DNA of 8,387 bases from Nitrosopumilales archaeon (GTDB lineage Archaea > Thermoproteota > Nitrososphaeria > Nitrososphaerales > Nitrosopumilaceae): the NCBI GenBank assembly GCA_016176745.1, contig JACOWO010000006.1, forward strand, positions 1 to 8,387, given 5' to 3'. Shown piece by piece: positions 1 through 5,976 of this stretch (position 1 is its first letter; each line of letters opens with the position of its first letter). Below the pieces are notes generated by a model, which saw only the letters and a list, made by a program, of their open reading frames with translations, was not told where the DNA came from and searched no databases. The position numbers and the translations under genes are program-made.

Positions 1-999
1 ACCAATTTTTGCAGACATGTATGCAAGTGGATAGCCTGTTGCCTTGCTTGCAAGTGCAGATGAGCGAGACAGCCTTGGGTTTATCTCAATTGCAGCATAT
101 TTGTCTGATTCTGTATCAAGCGCAAACTGGATATTGCATTCCCCGACTATCCCAACATGTTTTGTTGCCTTGAGTGCAGCAGAGCGGAGAATATGGTATT
201 CACGATTATCAATTGTCTGTGAAGGTGCCACAACTATATTGTCACCAGTATGAACCTTCATTGAAAGGACGTTTTCCATGTTGCAGACAATTACGTTGTT
301 TCCAGTATAGTCCTGCATTACCTCATACTCTATTTGCTTCCAGCTTCCAACATATTCTTCGATTAGAATCTGTCCTACCATGCTTGCAGATAGTCCACGC
401 CATGCAATCTCGTATAGCTCGATTTCATTATATGCAACACCTCCTCCCTTTCCGCCTAGTGTGTAAGCTACCCTGACAATGACAGGATAGCCTATTTCTT
501 TTGCAACAGACTTTGCGTCTTCAAATGAGCGTACAGTCTTGCTTTTAAGAACTGGAACGCCACATTCAATCATCGAGTCTTTGAATAGCTGTCTGTCCTC
601 TGTTGCCTTTATTCCAGGAATTTGTGTGCCAAGTACTTTGACTCCATATTTTTTCAATATTCCAAGCTCATCTAGCTTTACTCCACAGTTTAGTGCAGTC
701 TGGCCCCCAAATCCAAGCATCAAACCATCTGGCCTTTCTTTTTCAATTATTGATTCAACGTATTGCGGATTTACAGGAAGCAGGTATACTTTGTCTGCAA
801 ACCTTGTATCTGTTTGAATTGTTGCAATGTTTGGATTGATTAGAATACTTTTCAGTCCATCTTCGCGAATTGCCTTGAGGCATTGGCTACCGGAGTAGTC
901 GAATTGACGGTCGTTTTAGCGACTCTCGCCAGCTTCTCCGATTTTTATTGCCCCACTTCCAAGAACTAGAATCTTTTTTATTGATTCAGCTTTTGGCAG
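1..999 (-). CDS. carB: Carbamoyl-phosphate synthase large subunit, N-terminal part; interrupted by an in-frame 21-nt insert
   Basis: Makes carbamoyl phosphate from bicarbonate, ATP and the ammonia delivered by CarA, for arginine and pyrimidine synthesis in the cytoplasm. The reading frame from 999 to 1 gives about 326 of the usual ~1070 residues; the rest lies beyond the left edge. Visible are the GSGAIKIGEAGE / FDYSGSQ nucleotide-fold motif, GGQTALN, the ATP-grasp glycine loop YTLGGKGGG (residues 172-180, just after Arg169), and IEINPRLSRSSALASKATG near the edge. No ATG, GTG or TTG lies between the upstream in-frame stop (1015-1017) and the conserved region. The only reasonable start is CTG at 997-999, 6 nt after GGAGG; it gives the MPK start and puts E25-F26 and R169 at the E. 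coli CarB numbers. It overlaps the carA end by 14 nt. A 21-nt insert (904-924) with a TAA at 916-918 splits Glu25 from Phe26. All other codons are open and conserved. Confidence 0.9.
904..924 (-). other. 21-nt in-frame insertion with a stop codon inside carB
   Basis: Read on the minus strand, carB goes ...GGC GAG, then seven extra codons (AGT CGC TAA AAC GAC CGT CAA), then TTC GAC TAC. Removing the 21 nt restores the invariant E-F-D-Y-S-G motif. The boundary can slide by up to two bases and still give Glu-Phe (GAGTTC or GAATTC). The insert is rich in TCG/CGA: GTCG-CTAAAA-CGAC is a perfect 4-bp hairpin inside it, AGTCG pairs with CGACT just downstream in carB, and GCGA-GAG-TCGC spans the upstream junction. 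With the boundary after GGCG, intron GAGU can pair with exon AUUC (one G-U pair), as in the central helix of an archaeal bulge-helix-bulge splice site. The outer exon-exon helix is not evident, so that reading is weak. Rival explanations are an assembly or sequencing error, or a true null allele. Confidence 0.85.
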
Positions 1000-2158
1000 G
1001 TCTGCCCTCCTCCATTAGATGTTTCAGCTCTTCAAAAACAAACTCACAATCATAAGGACCAGGTGATGCTTCAGGATGAAACTGTACTGCGATGCATTTT
1101 TTCTTTTTGTGTTTTATTCCTTCAACAGTTTTATCATCGGCGTTTGTAAACCATAATTTGAAATTAGACTTTTTAAGCGATTTAGGGTCTATGCAATAGC
1201 CATGATTTTGGCTTGTAACGTATACCTGCTTGTTTTCTAGGTTAATGCAAGGCTTGTTCTGCCCACGGTGGCCATATTTTAGCTTGTAAGTTTTGGCATT
1301 GCCAGCTAGACCAATTATTTGTGCACCTAAACAAATTCCAAGTGTTGGAACGTTTTTTGCAATAAGTGATTTTGCAGTCTTGATTGTTTCTTTGCATTTT
1401 TTTGGATCACCTGGGCCGTTGCTGATAACAACGCCTTTTGGATCATAAGATAATATTTTTTCAATTGTAGTATTCCATGGAACCTTGATTACCTTGTATC
1501 CAATTTTTCTAACGTTTCTAATAATTGCATTTTTTACACCAGTATCAATTACTACTACAGATTTTTTATCATTTCCAAAAATTTCTTCATTTTTTGTTGA
1601 TACATCATCCATAAACTCTTCAGAGTTGTATTTTGGTGCCTTTGCCAGCTCGTGCTTGACTTTTGCCTCATCTATTTGACTATCAGAGACTACCAAGGCT
1701 GCCATCATAACTCCAGATGTTCGAAGTTTTTTTGTTAGCTCTCTAGTATCGATTCCAGAAATGCCTGGTATCTTTTCATTATACAACCACTCATCAAGTG
1801 TGAGTGAAAGATTCCAGTGACTCGCAAATGTTGAAAGCTCATGAACTACTAGCCCCCGTATCTGAATCTTGTTTGATTCAAAGTGCTTTGATATGCCATC
1901 ATTATCCCTTTGCGCAAGATCTGGGACGCCATAGTTTCCAATAAGTGGATATGTTAGTGTAAGAATTTGGCCGCTATAGGATGGGTCTGTTAGGGTTTCA
2001 TTATACCCAACCATTCCAGTGTTAAAGACTAGTTCGCCAAAAACGGTTTTTGAATAACCAAAGCCACTTCCTTCAAAAACGGTGCCATCACCAAGAATCA
2101 ATTTTCCAAACTTGTTTACGTGTTTGGCTTTTTTTGTGGTTATTGTGACCCTCGACAA
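986..2158 (-). CDS. carA: Carbamoyl-phosphate synthase small (glutaminase) subunit
   Basis: Hydrolyses glutamine and channels ammonia to CarB. It has 390 residues, normal for the family. The N-terminal CPSase small-chain domain (about 15-150) has GKLILGDGTVFEG, FNTGMVGYNE, LTDPSYSGQI and GISGIDTR. The C-terminal class I amidotransferase domain (about 200-385) has NGPGDP (247-252), the nucleophile elbow GICLG with Cys276, GHRGQNKP (296-303), TSQNHGY, and the catalytic pair His361/Glu363 in QFHPEASPGP. The triad is complete, so the enzyme should be active. The start is TTG at 2156-2158. There is no ATG between the upstream in-frame stop (2177-2179) and the conserved domain, and no Shine-Dalgarno, which suggests a leaderless or near-leaderless transcript. 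carB follows with a 14-nt overlap, so the two subunits are translationally coupled. The direct neighbour upstream is a divergent, unrelated gene. Confidence 0.96.
   Translation of the reverse strand: MSRVTITTKKAKHVNKFGKLILGDGTVFEGSGFGYSKTVFGELVFNTGMVGYNETLTDPSYSGQILTLTYPLIGNYGVPDLAQRDNDGISKHFESNKIQIRGLVVHELSTFASHWNLSLTLDEWLYNEKIPGISGIDTRELTKKLRTSGVMMAALVVSDSQIDEAKVKHELAKAPKYNSEEFMDDVSTKNEEIFGNDKKSVVVIDTGVKNAIIRNVRKIGYKVIKVPWNTTIEKILSYDPKGVVISNGPGDPKKCKETIKTAKSLIAKNVPTLGICLGAQIIGLAGNAKTYKLKYGHRGQNKPCINLENKQVYVTSQNHGYCIDPKSLKKSNFKLWFTNADDKTVEGIKHKKKKCIAVQFHPEASPGPYDCEFVFEELKHLMEEGRPAKS
1005..1013 (-). promoter_or_regulatory. Shine-Dalgarno that decides the carB start
   Basis: GGAGGAGGG lies inside the end of carA, on the minus strand. 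GGAGG at 1006-1010 sits 6 nt before the CTG at 997-999. This is the only strong ribosome-binding sequence seen in the window, and it supports re-initiation of carB inside the carA tail from a non-ATG codon. Confidence 0.65.
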
Positions 2159-2184
2159 GTGAATTTGTTTGCAGATTTAAGTAT

Positions 2185-2194
2185 TACTTTTATG
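2185..2194 (-). promoter_or_regulatory. Candidate TATA box for carAB
   Basis: CATAAAAGTA on the minus strand is centred about 31 nt upstream of the TTG start of carA. An archaeal start site about 26 nt downstream would leave a leader of only a few bases, in line with the missing Shine-Dalgarno. Other AT-rich matches (TTAAAT at 2175-2180, CTATAAAAC near 2223-2231) are possible, so the exact box is uncertain. Confidence 0.3.
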
Positions 2195-2279
2195 TTGCAT
2201 TTACAAAAGTTTTTTGTCTTTGTTTTATAGATCTAGTTCAACACAGTATAGAAAAATGGGAAGAATATCAACTTGAAAT

Positions 2280-2301
2280 AAAACAATTGATAAATTGTTT
2301 T
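2280..2301. promoter_or_regulatory. 9-bp perfect inverted repeat before the HEPN-like gene (candidate operator)
   Basis: AAAACAATT (2280-2288), spacer GATA, AATTGTTTT (2293-2301) is a perfect 9-bp dyad ending 11 nt before the ATG at 2313. It abuts a TATA-like GAAATAAAA stretch (2275-2283). If transcription starts close to the ATG, a dimeric protein bound here would block the promoter. It could instead form a hairpin if the transcript begins further upstream. The symmetry is seen directly; the operator role is inferred from position. Confidence 0.4.
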
Positions 2302-2312
2302 CAGATTATAAC

Positions 2313-3491
2313 ATGACACGAGAACACGATTTAAAACAAATAATTCAAGAGTCGTTTAAAAAATTAAAGAATGACTTTTACCGAACTTATAAGATCGAAA
2401 AAAGGGAAGAAGATACATGGCCTCCAACTCTTGAATTAAGAGATATAGTTGAATCTCTTCCACCTAATTTACAAATAATTGAATTAATGGGACCACAAGA
2501 TCATCAAGTTTTGAAAAATGGCAAAGGATACATTTTGAAATATAATTTTGATGAACCTAATTCAGATAAAATTGAATTTTGTGGATCTATACACTATACA
2601 CAACCAGAAAAATTAGTCTCAATATTAGTTGATGAGTTTCATTTGAATGAAGAGATGATAAAAAATTATGCAATCGACATTTGTAAGAATTTTCAAATAA
2701 CAGGTATGTGGGAGCCAGATGAAAGATGGCATCTTCATTTTATTCCTGACGATGTTGTAAAAAATCCTCAAGCATTACATGATTCATTATGTTTACTTTT
2801 TCTTTCATTTCCTAAAGATACTCCACTCTCTGGCAAATTTCGAAGACCTTTTCACGAATATTACTCAGAACTCTATGATATCAAACCTGATCCTATCATT
2901 CCCTATAATGAGTTTATTAAATCCAACAGAATGAATTCTACTTTCAGACTGTCATTAAATAAAATACAAAATATTATTGGAGAGATTAAATTGATTCCCT
3001 TGGTTCCTAAAGAAGTAAAAACAGTCTTTAACCGAGCAAAGCAGCTTTTCATTTTTGGTTTTTTTAGATACGAGTTTTTCACAATTTCACAGCATTATGC
3101 ATACCTTGCCTTAGAATCTGCAATAAAGGCAAGGTACATGAAATCGTTAGGAACCAAAGCAATATTATCTATAAAAAAAGATCAGGAATTTAGTAAAGAA
3201 CTTGCTGTAACAACCTATGGAGCAATCTTGGGTTTCTGCCTGCGTGAAAAATTAGATTTTCATAAATTATTGATAAATGGCAGGCCTTTTCCTTATTCTT
3301 CGAAAAAATTGTTAGACTGGTTCGAAGAAAATCATCTAATTAGAAAATGGGAAAGGGGTAGTTATGATGCTGGGTTAATGTTAAGACATCATCACTTACA
3401 TCAGGAACGTCCAGGTCCATATGTGCCGGATTCAGATATACTAAAACGGATTGCTGAACAGATAAACTACCTATTTCATACTGTTAACTAA
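2313..3491 (+). CDS. Unrecognised protein with a likely C-terminal HEPN-type domain
   Basis: I do not recognise the full 392-residue protein. Residues 1-235 are mixed and unassigned, with no signal peptide or obvious membrane span. From about 238 onward the pattern resembles HEPN domains: an amphipathic helix pair with AKQLFIFGFFRYEFF, then HYAYLALESAIKARY (the usual 'a..a.E..lKa' helix), and later LRHHHLHQ, where Arg358 and His363 form an RX4H motif with a polar residue after the Arg, as in HEPN ribonucleases. Such domains occur in toxins, abortive-infection and RNA-processing proteins; a role here is inference. ATG 2313 is chosen over the in-frame TTG at 2295, because that TTG lies inside the inverted repeat. 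The gene is visibly AT-richer than its neighbours (two 60-nt lines counted at 25% and 30% GC). It sits alone between carA and the Cdv cluster, which suggests acquisition. Confidence 0.75.
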   Translation: MTREHDLKQIIQESFKKLKNDFYRTYKIEKREEDTWPPTLELRDIVESLPPNLQIIELMGPQDHQVLKNGKGYILKYNFDEPNSDKIEFCGSIHYTQPEKLVSILVDEFHLNEEMIKNYAIDICKNFQITGMWEPDERWHLHFIPDDVVKNPQALHDSLCLLFLSFPKDTPLSGKFRRPFHEYYSELYDIKPDPIIPYNEFIKSNRMNSTFRLSLNKIQNIIGEIKLIPLVPKEVKTVFNRAKQLFIFGFFRYEFFTISQHYAYLALESAIKARYMKSLGTKAILSIKKDQEFSKELAVTTYGAILGFCLREKLDFHKLLINGRPFPYSSKKLLDWFEENHLIRKWERGSYDAGLMLRHHHLHQERPGPYVPDSDILKRIAEQINYLFHTVN

Positions 3492-3494
3492 AAT

Positions 3495-3513
3495 CCATAT
3501 TTCTGACATATGG
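3495..3513 (+). terminator. Short hairpin after the HEPN-like gene
   Basis: CCATAT and ATATGG form a perfect 6-bp inverted repeat with a 7-nt loop, starting 3 nt after the TAA of the upstream gene. AT-rich sequence follows but there is no long T-run. It may mark the 3' end of that transcript; archaeal termination often relies on T-tracts, so this is tentative. Confidence 0.3.
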
Positions 3514-3556
3514 TGTAAAATTAAATTTTGTAAAACTAATCGCGGAGATTTATTTT

Positions 3557-3562
3557 AAAAAA
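3557..3562 (-). terminator. T6 tract directly after cdvC
   Basis: On the minus strand six T residues follow the cdvC stop codon without a gap, then AAAATAAATC. Oligo-T tracts are the usual intrinsic termination signal in archaea. The site lies in the 71-nt convergent gap between cdvC and the HEPN-like gene. Confidence 0.35.
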
Positions 3563-4750
3563 TTATAGTGCCTTAAACTGTGCACTCCACTTGTAGTAGG
3601 CACGGATCATTTCAGATGAAACACTTGGCTTTCTTCTTTCCAGTATTTCCCTAAAATCTAACATTGTTATCTCCCTAGGCTGCGGTTTTACTTCCTCTGC
3701 TACTGGTTCCTTATAGTTTGCTGCAGTAAACATCTCATTTACAACTTTCATTTGTGCAGCTTGACAAACGTCTTTGATGTCGCTTGCACTGTATCCGTCA
3801 AATAATCTTGCAAGCTCCAAGGTTTTCAGTTTGGCATCTTTTTTTAATGGAGATGTATACAACTCAAAAAGATTTTGTCTTGCCTCAACTGTTGGCAGTG
3901 AAACATAGATTCTTTTTTGGAATCTTCTTAGAAAAGGCCAGTCAAGACTCCATGGCTTGTTTGTTGCACCAATTACGTATAGCTTCAAGTCTTTTCCTTT
4001 TCCGTTAATTCCATCCATTTCTGTTAAAAATTGATTTTTGGTTCTAACCTCTCCTCCTACCTCACTGTTTCTTGTACCAAGCAACGAGTCAACCTCGTCG
4101 ATAAATAGTATTACAGCCAATCCTTCCTTTTCTGCATGATCACGTGCCATATGGAATAATTTTGAAACATTTTTTTCAGCTTCGCCAAGCCACTTGCTCA
4201 TCATTGATGCTGCATCTACATTTATGAAATATCCAGCAATCTCGCTTGCTGTTGCAGCTCCAAGTAATGTTTTACCACATCCTGGAGGTCCGTAAAGTAG
4301 CATTCCTCTTGGCCACCCAATCGGAAACAGATCTGGCCGCTTACTTGGATATACAATTGATTCACGTAAAGCATTTTTTGCATCATCAAGGCCCACTACC
4401 TCTTCCCAGCTAACATCAGGTTTTTCTTTCATGACTAAATCTTCAAAGTCACGATTATCACTTGCAGATTTTCGTTCATCGGGAGAAGCTTTTGGATCAA
4501 CTGCAGGTTCCAAGTCGTTGCCACGAAGCTCTTGTAATGCCTTTATTCGATTTTGATAAGAACGCATGCGTTCTGAATATACTGAGTTTAGTTTGCTTGT
4601 TGGGTAAAGATGAAGTAGCTGTACAAGTGCATCTATTGCTTTTTGATAGTTTGCAATTGCCATTCCCCTTGCGCCCTGCGAATCACATTTTATTGCCTCA
4701 GATGCGTATCTACTCGCAGCATTCTCTAACTGTTGTGGTGCCAAGCTCAT
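3563..4750 (-). CDS. cdvC: CdvC, Vps4-like AAA ATPase of the archaeal ESCRT cell-division machinery
   Basis: Cytoplasmic AAA ATPase that remodels and disassembles ESCRT-III (CdvB-type) filaments during division. It has 395 residues. An N-terminal MIT three-helix domain (about 5-78; AASRYASEAIKCDSQG, AIANYQKAIDALVQLL) binds CdvB tails. A charged linker (about 79-105) leads to the AAA module: Walker A GPPGCGKT (154-161), pore loop MSKWLGEAEK (184-193, Trp187), Walker B ILFIDEVD with Asp218/Glu219, sensor GATN (Asn264) and arginine-finger LRRF (275-276). A helical lid and the C-terminal helix (KPSVSSEMIRAYYKW) close the protein. All catalytic residues are present. It is the last gene of a same-strand cluster, 42 nt after the coiled-coil gene. 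The ATG at 4748-4750 gives a complete MIT domain. The Vps4 family is certain; assignment as the division CdvC follows from the MIT plus single AAA layout and the neighbouring ESCRT-III-like gene. Confidence 0.93.
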   Translation of the reverse strand: MSLAPQQLENAASRYASEAIKCDSQGARGMAIANYQKAIDALVQLLHLYPTSKLNSVYSERMRSYQNRIKALQELRGNDLEPAVDPKASPDERKSASDNRDFEDLVMKEKPDVSWEEVVGLDDAKNALRESIVYPSKRPDLFPIGWPRGMLLYGPPGCGKTLLGAATASEIAGYFINVDAASMMSKWLGEAEKNVSKLFHMARDHAEKEGLAVILFIDEVDSLLGTRNSEVGGEVRTKNQFLTEMDGINGKGKDLKLYVIGATNKPWSLDWPFLRRFQKRIYVSLPTVEARQNLFELYTSPLKKDAKLKTLELARLFDGYSASDIKDVCQAAQMKVVNEMFTAANYKEPVAEEVKPQPREITMLDFREILERRKPSVSSEMIRAYYKWSAQFKAL

Positions 4751-4792
4751 CTAAATTACCGTAGATTCAGATTCAGATTTGCGTAGGTATCC

Positions 4793-5245
4793 CTAAAGGT
4801 AAACTGGTGTAGCAGATTTAGTTAAATTATTTGTACTATCCTGCTCAGATTTTGCAAAGCCATCAGATTTGGCATATGGCTCAATGGCATAGTCCTCAGA
4901 AACATTGCTTTGAAGACTCTTTATTCGCTTAACAGAGTCTTCAGCAGAAATTACAAGCTCATTTATGTTGTCATTGAGTTCATCCATTGAGCCAACCGAG
5001 GCATTTACCATATCAACAAATTCCTTTATCAGCGAAAAAATCTCCTTTTTGTTTTCATGTTTATATAAAATATAGTCTGCAATGCGAAGGATTTGATTAA
5101 AGTCCTGCAGCTCCTCAAATGAAAGTTGGTTTATTTGTTTTTTATCAGAGTCAAGCTCTGCAAGCCTTTTCTCAACAAGTGAAGATAGTTTCTGAATCTT
5201 TTTTCTGCTATTTGTGATGTTTATAGTGGATTTTATTGAGACCAT
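4793..5245 (-). CDS. Small helical/coiled-coil protein of the Cdv cluster, unknown function
   Basis: I do not recognise a family for this 150-residue protein. Residues about 12-115 are almost wholly predicted helix with heptad-like spacing (SRKKIQKLSSLVEKRLAEL, FNQILRIADYILYKH, IFSLIKEFVDMV, ELNDNINELVISAEDSVKRI). The last 35 residues are polar and probably disordered, ending in ATPVYL. There is no signal peptide or membrane span. It starts 5 nt after the stop of the ESCRT-III-like gene and ends 42 nt before cdvC, so all three are probably co-transcribed. The size, helical make-up and flexible tail fit a partner or adaptor of the filament protein or of CdvC, or a very diverged ESCRT-III-like relative; this rests on context only. 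The ATG at 5243-5245 is preceded by no Shine-Dalgarno, so coupling to the upstream gene is likely. Confidence 0.8.
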   Translation of the reverse strand: MVSIKSTINITNSRKKIQKLSSLVEKRLAELDSDKKQINQLSFEELQDFNQILRIADYILYKHENKKEIFSLIKEFVDMVNASVGSMDELNDNINELVISAEDSVKRIKSLQSNVSEDYAIEPYAKSDGFAKSEQDSTNNLTKSATPVYL

Positions 5246-5250
5246 TAGAT

Positions 5251-5820
5251 TTAAGCGAGCTCTGGTTTCGCTAAATCTAGATTAGGATACTGCTTGTTTA
5301 TTTTAGAGTCTACGATCAACTTTGCTTCATCTAGGATTCTTTGCGACTCGCGGTTTGATTGACCAAAGTCAAATTTGGCCTCAGTTATAGTTGCAGAATC
5401 CATTACTATACTACCTAAAATTGAAGACAGTTCACAAAGATTTTGGCTATAATTTGGAAAATACCTAAACAACCTTGAGCTTATTATTCTGATAATAGAT
5501 ATTGCAGAAGGCAAGTTTGTTGTAATGCCAAGTATTCCAGATATTGAATGCATTCTCTTTTGGATTTGTTTTAATGATTCTATTGCAAAGTAAACTTCGC
5601 CTTCAAGTTCTACAAGTTTTGTAAAATCAAGGTCAAATGTGTCGCCAGCATGGTCATAAAGGACAAGATTTTGGCTTTTAAGTTCGGTTCTTTTTTTGCC
5701 AAGCTGTGTTAGAATCATATCAAGTAAATCAAGTGAGTATGCAAATCGAGGCATGAGCGTATTTTTATGTGAATATTTTGTAGTCAGGTTTTCTTTTTCA
5801 ATTGCTGACATATTCATCAT
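5251..5820 (-). CDS. Divergent ESCRT-III/CdvB-like protein
   Basis: This 189-residue protein follows the CdvB/Snf7 core pattern. A basic first helix pair (about 24-50; RFAYSLDLLDMILTQLGKKR, TELKSQNLVLYDHAG) is followed by a long helix (about 65-95; LVELEGEVYFAIESLKQIQKRM) in the place of the 'A.E....L..aLE...lRLet' helix. Next comes ISGILGITTNLPSAISIIRIIS, then FPNYSQNLCELSSILGSIV, matching the 'P....eL..i...l..iv' helix, and a last helix ESQRILDEAKLIVDSKI. ESCRT-III proteins polymerise on membranes and are pulled apart by Vps4/CdvC, whose gene lies two genes downstream. The tail (YPNLDLAKPELA) is short; whether it holds an MIT-interacting motif is unclear. It is probably a paralogue rather than the main CdvB. 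The start has three close ATGs (5820, 5817, 5811); the first is used here and lies about 25 nt after a TATA-like box. First gene of the cluster. Confidence 0.78.
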   Translation of the reverse strand: MMNMSAIEKENLTTKYSHKNTLMPRFAYSLDLLDMILTQLGKKRTELKSQNLVLYDHAGDTFDLDFTKLVELEGEVYFAIESLKQIQKRMHSISGILGITTNLPSAISIIRIISSRLFRYFPNYSQNLCELSSILGSIVMDSATITEAKFDFGQSNRESQRILDEAKLIVDSKINKQYPNLDLAKPELA

Positions 5821-5840
5821 GTGAAAAATCTCAAGAAGTT

Positions 5841-5850
5841 GCTATATCAG
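5841..5850 (-). promoter_or_regulatory. Candidate TATA box for the Cdv-like cluster
   Basis: CTGATATAGC on the minus strand is centred about 25 nt upstream of the first ATG (5820), the spacing expected for a leaderless archaeal transcript. No Shine-Dalgarno precedes that ATG, which fits. A small dyad, GGAC-ATT-GTCC (5850-5860), abuts it upstream and could be bound by a regulator. Confidence 0.4.
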
Positions 5851-5861
5851 GACATTGTCCC

Positions 5862-5921
5862 AAATTTCCATTTAACCACAGTCACATATACCATCAGATA
5901 CAGCTCAGAAAAATTTCCATT
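5862..5921. repeat. Two direct copies of an 11-nt element in the divergent promoter region
   Basis: AAATTTCCATT occurs at 5862-5872 and again at 5911-5921, 49 nt apart start to start, between the divergent Cdv-like cluster and the TrmB-type gene. A near-inverted GGAATTT follows at 5931-5937. Repeats in a divergent promoter beside a regulator gene often are binding sites for that regulator; here that is inference. The region is AT-rich, so chance is not excluded. Confidence 0.4.
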
Positions 5922-5976
5922 ATTAGTACAAGGAATTTAGCTTATCATCTTACCTAACTATGAATGATCGTTTGAT

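Noticed and set aside
44..817. Three plus-strand open frames of 69-100 codons
   Set aside because: They lie antisense to carB, whose minus-strand frame is fully conserved here; they show no protein-like motifs.
886..897. CTAC-TCCG-GTAG hairpin just downstream of the carB insert
   Set aside because: The bases encode the conserved YSGS residues of CarB, so the symmetry is most likely a by-product of coding.
904..924. Programmed ribosome hopping over the carB insert, as in T4 gene 60
   Set aside because: Hopping needs matching take-off and landing triplets, with the stop normally right after take-off. Here the triplets before and at the end of the insert are GAG and CAA, and the TAA comes two codons later.
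904..924. Stop-codon readthrough of the carB TAA
   Set aside because: Readthrough would leave seven foreign residues inside the invariant EFDYSG motif of the nucleotide-binding fold, which is unlikely to be tolerated.
2295..2312. Longer version of the HEPN-like protein from TTG at 2295
   Set aside because: That TTG is inside the 9-bp inverted repeat, and ATG at 2313 is 18 nt downstream in the same frame.
3784..4764. Plus-strand frames opposite cdvC
   Set aside because: They overlap the AAA and MIT domains of cdvC on the other strand and have no recognisable features.
4764..4780. Tandem GATTCA repeat between cdvC and the coiled-coil gene
   Set aside because: Fewer than three units in a short gap; too small to assign a role.
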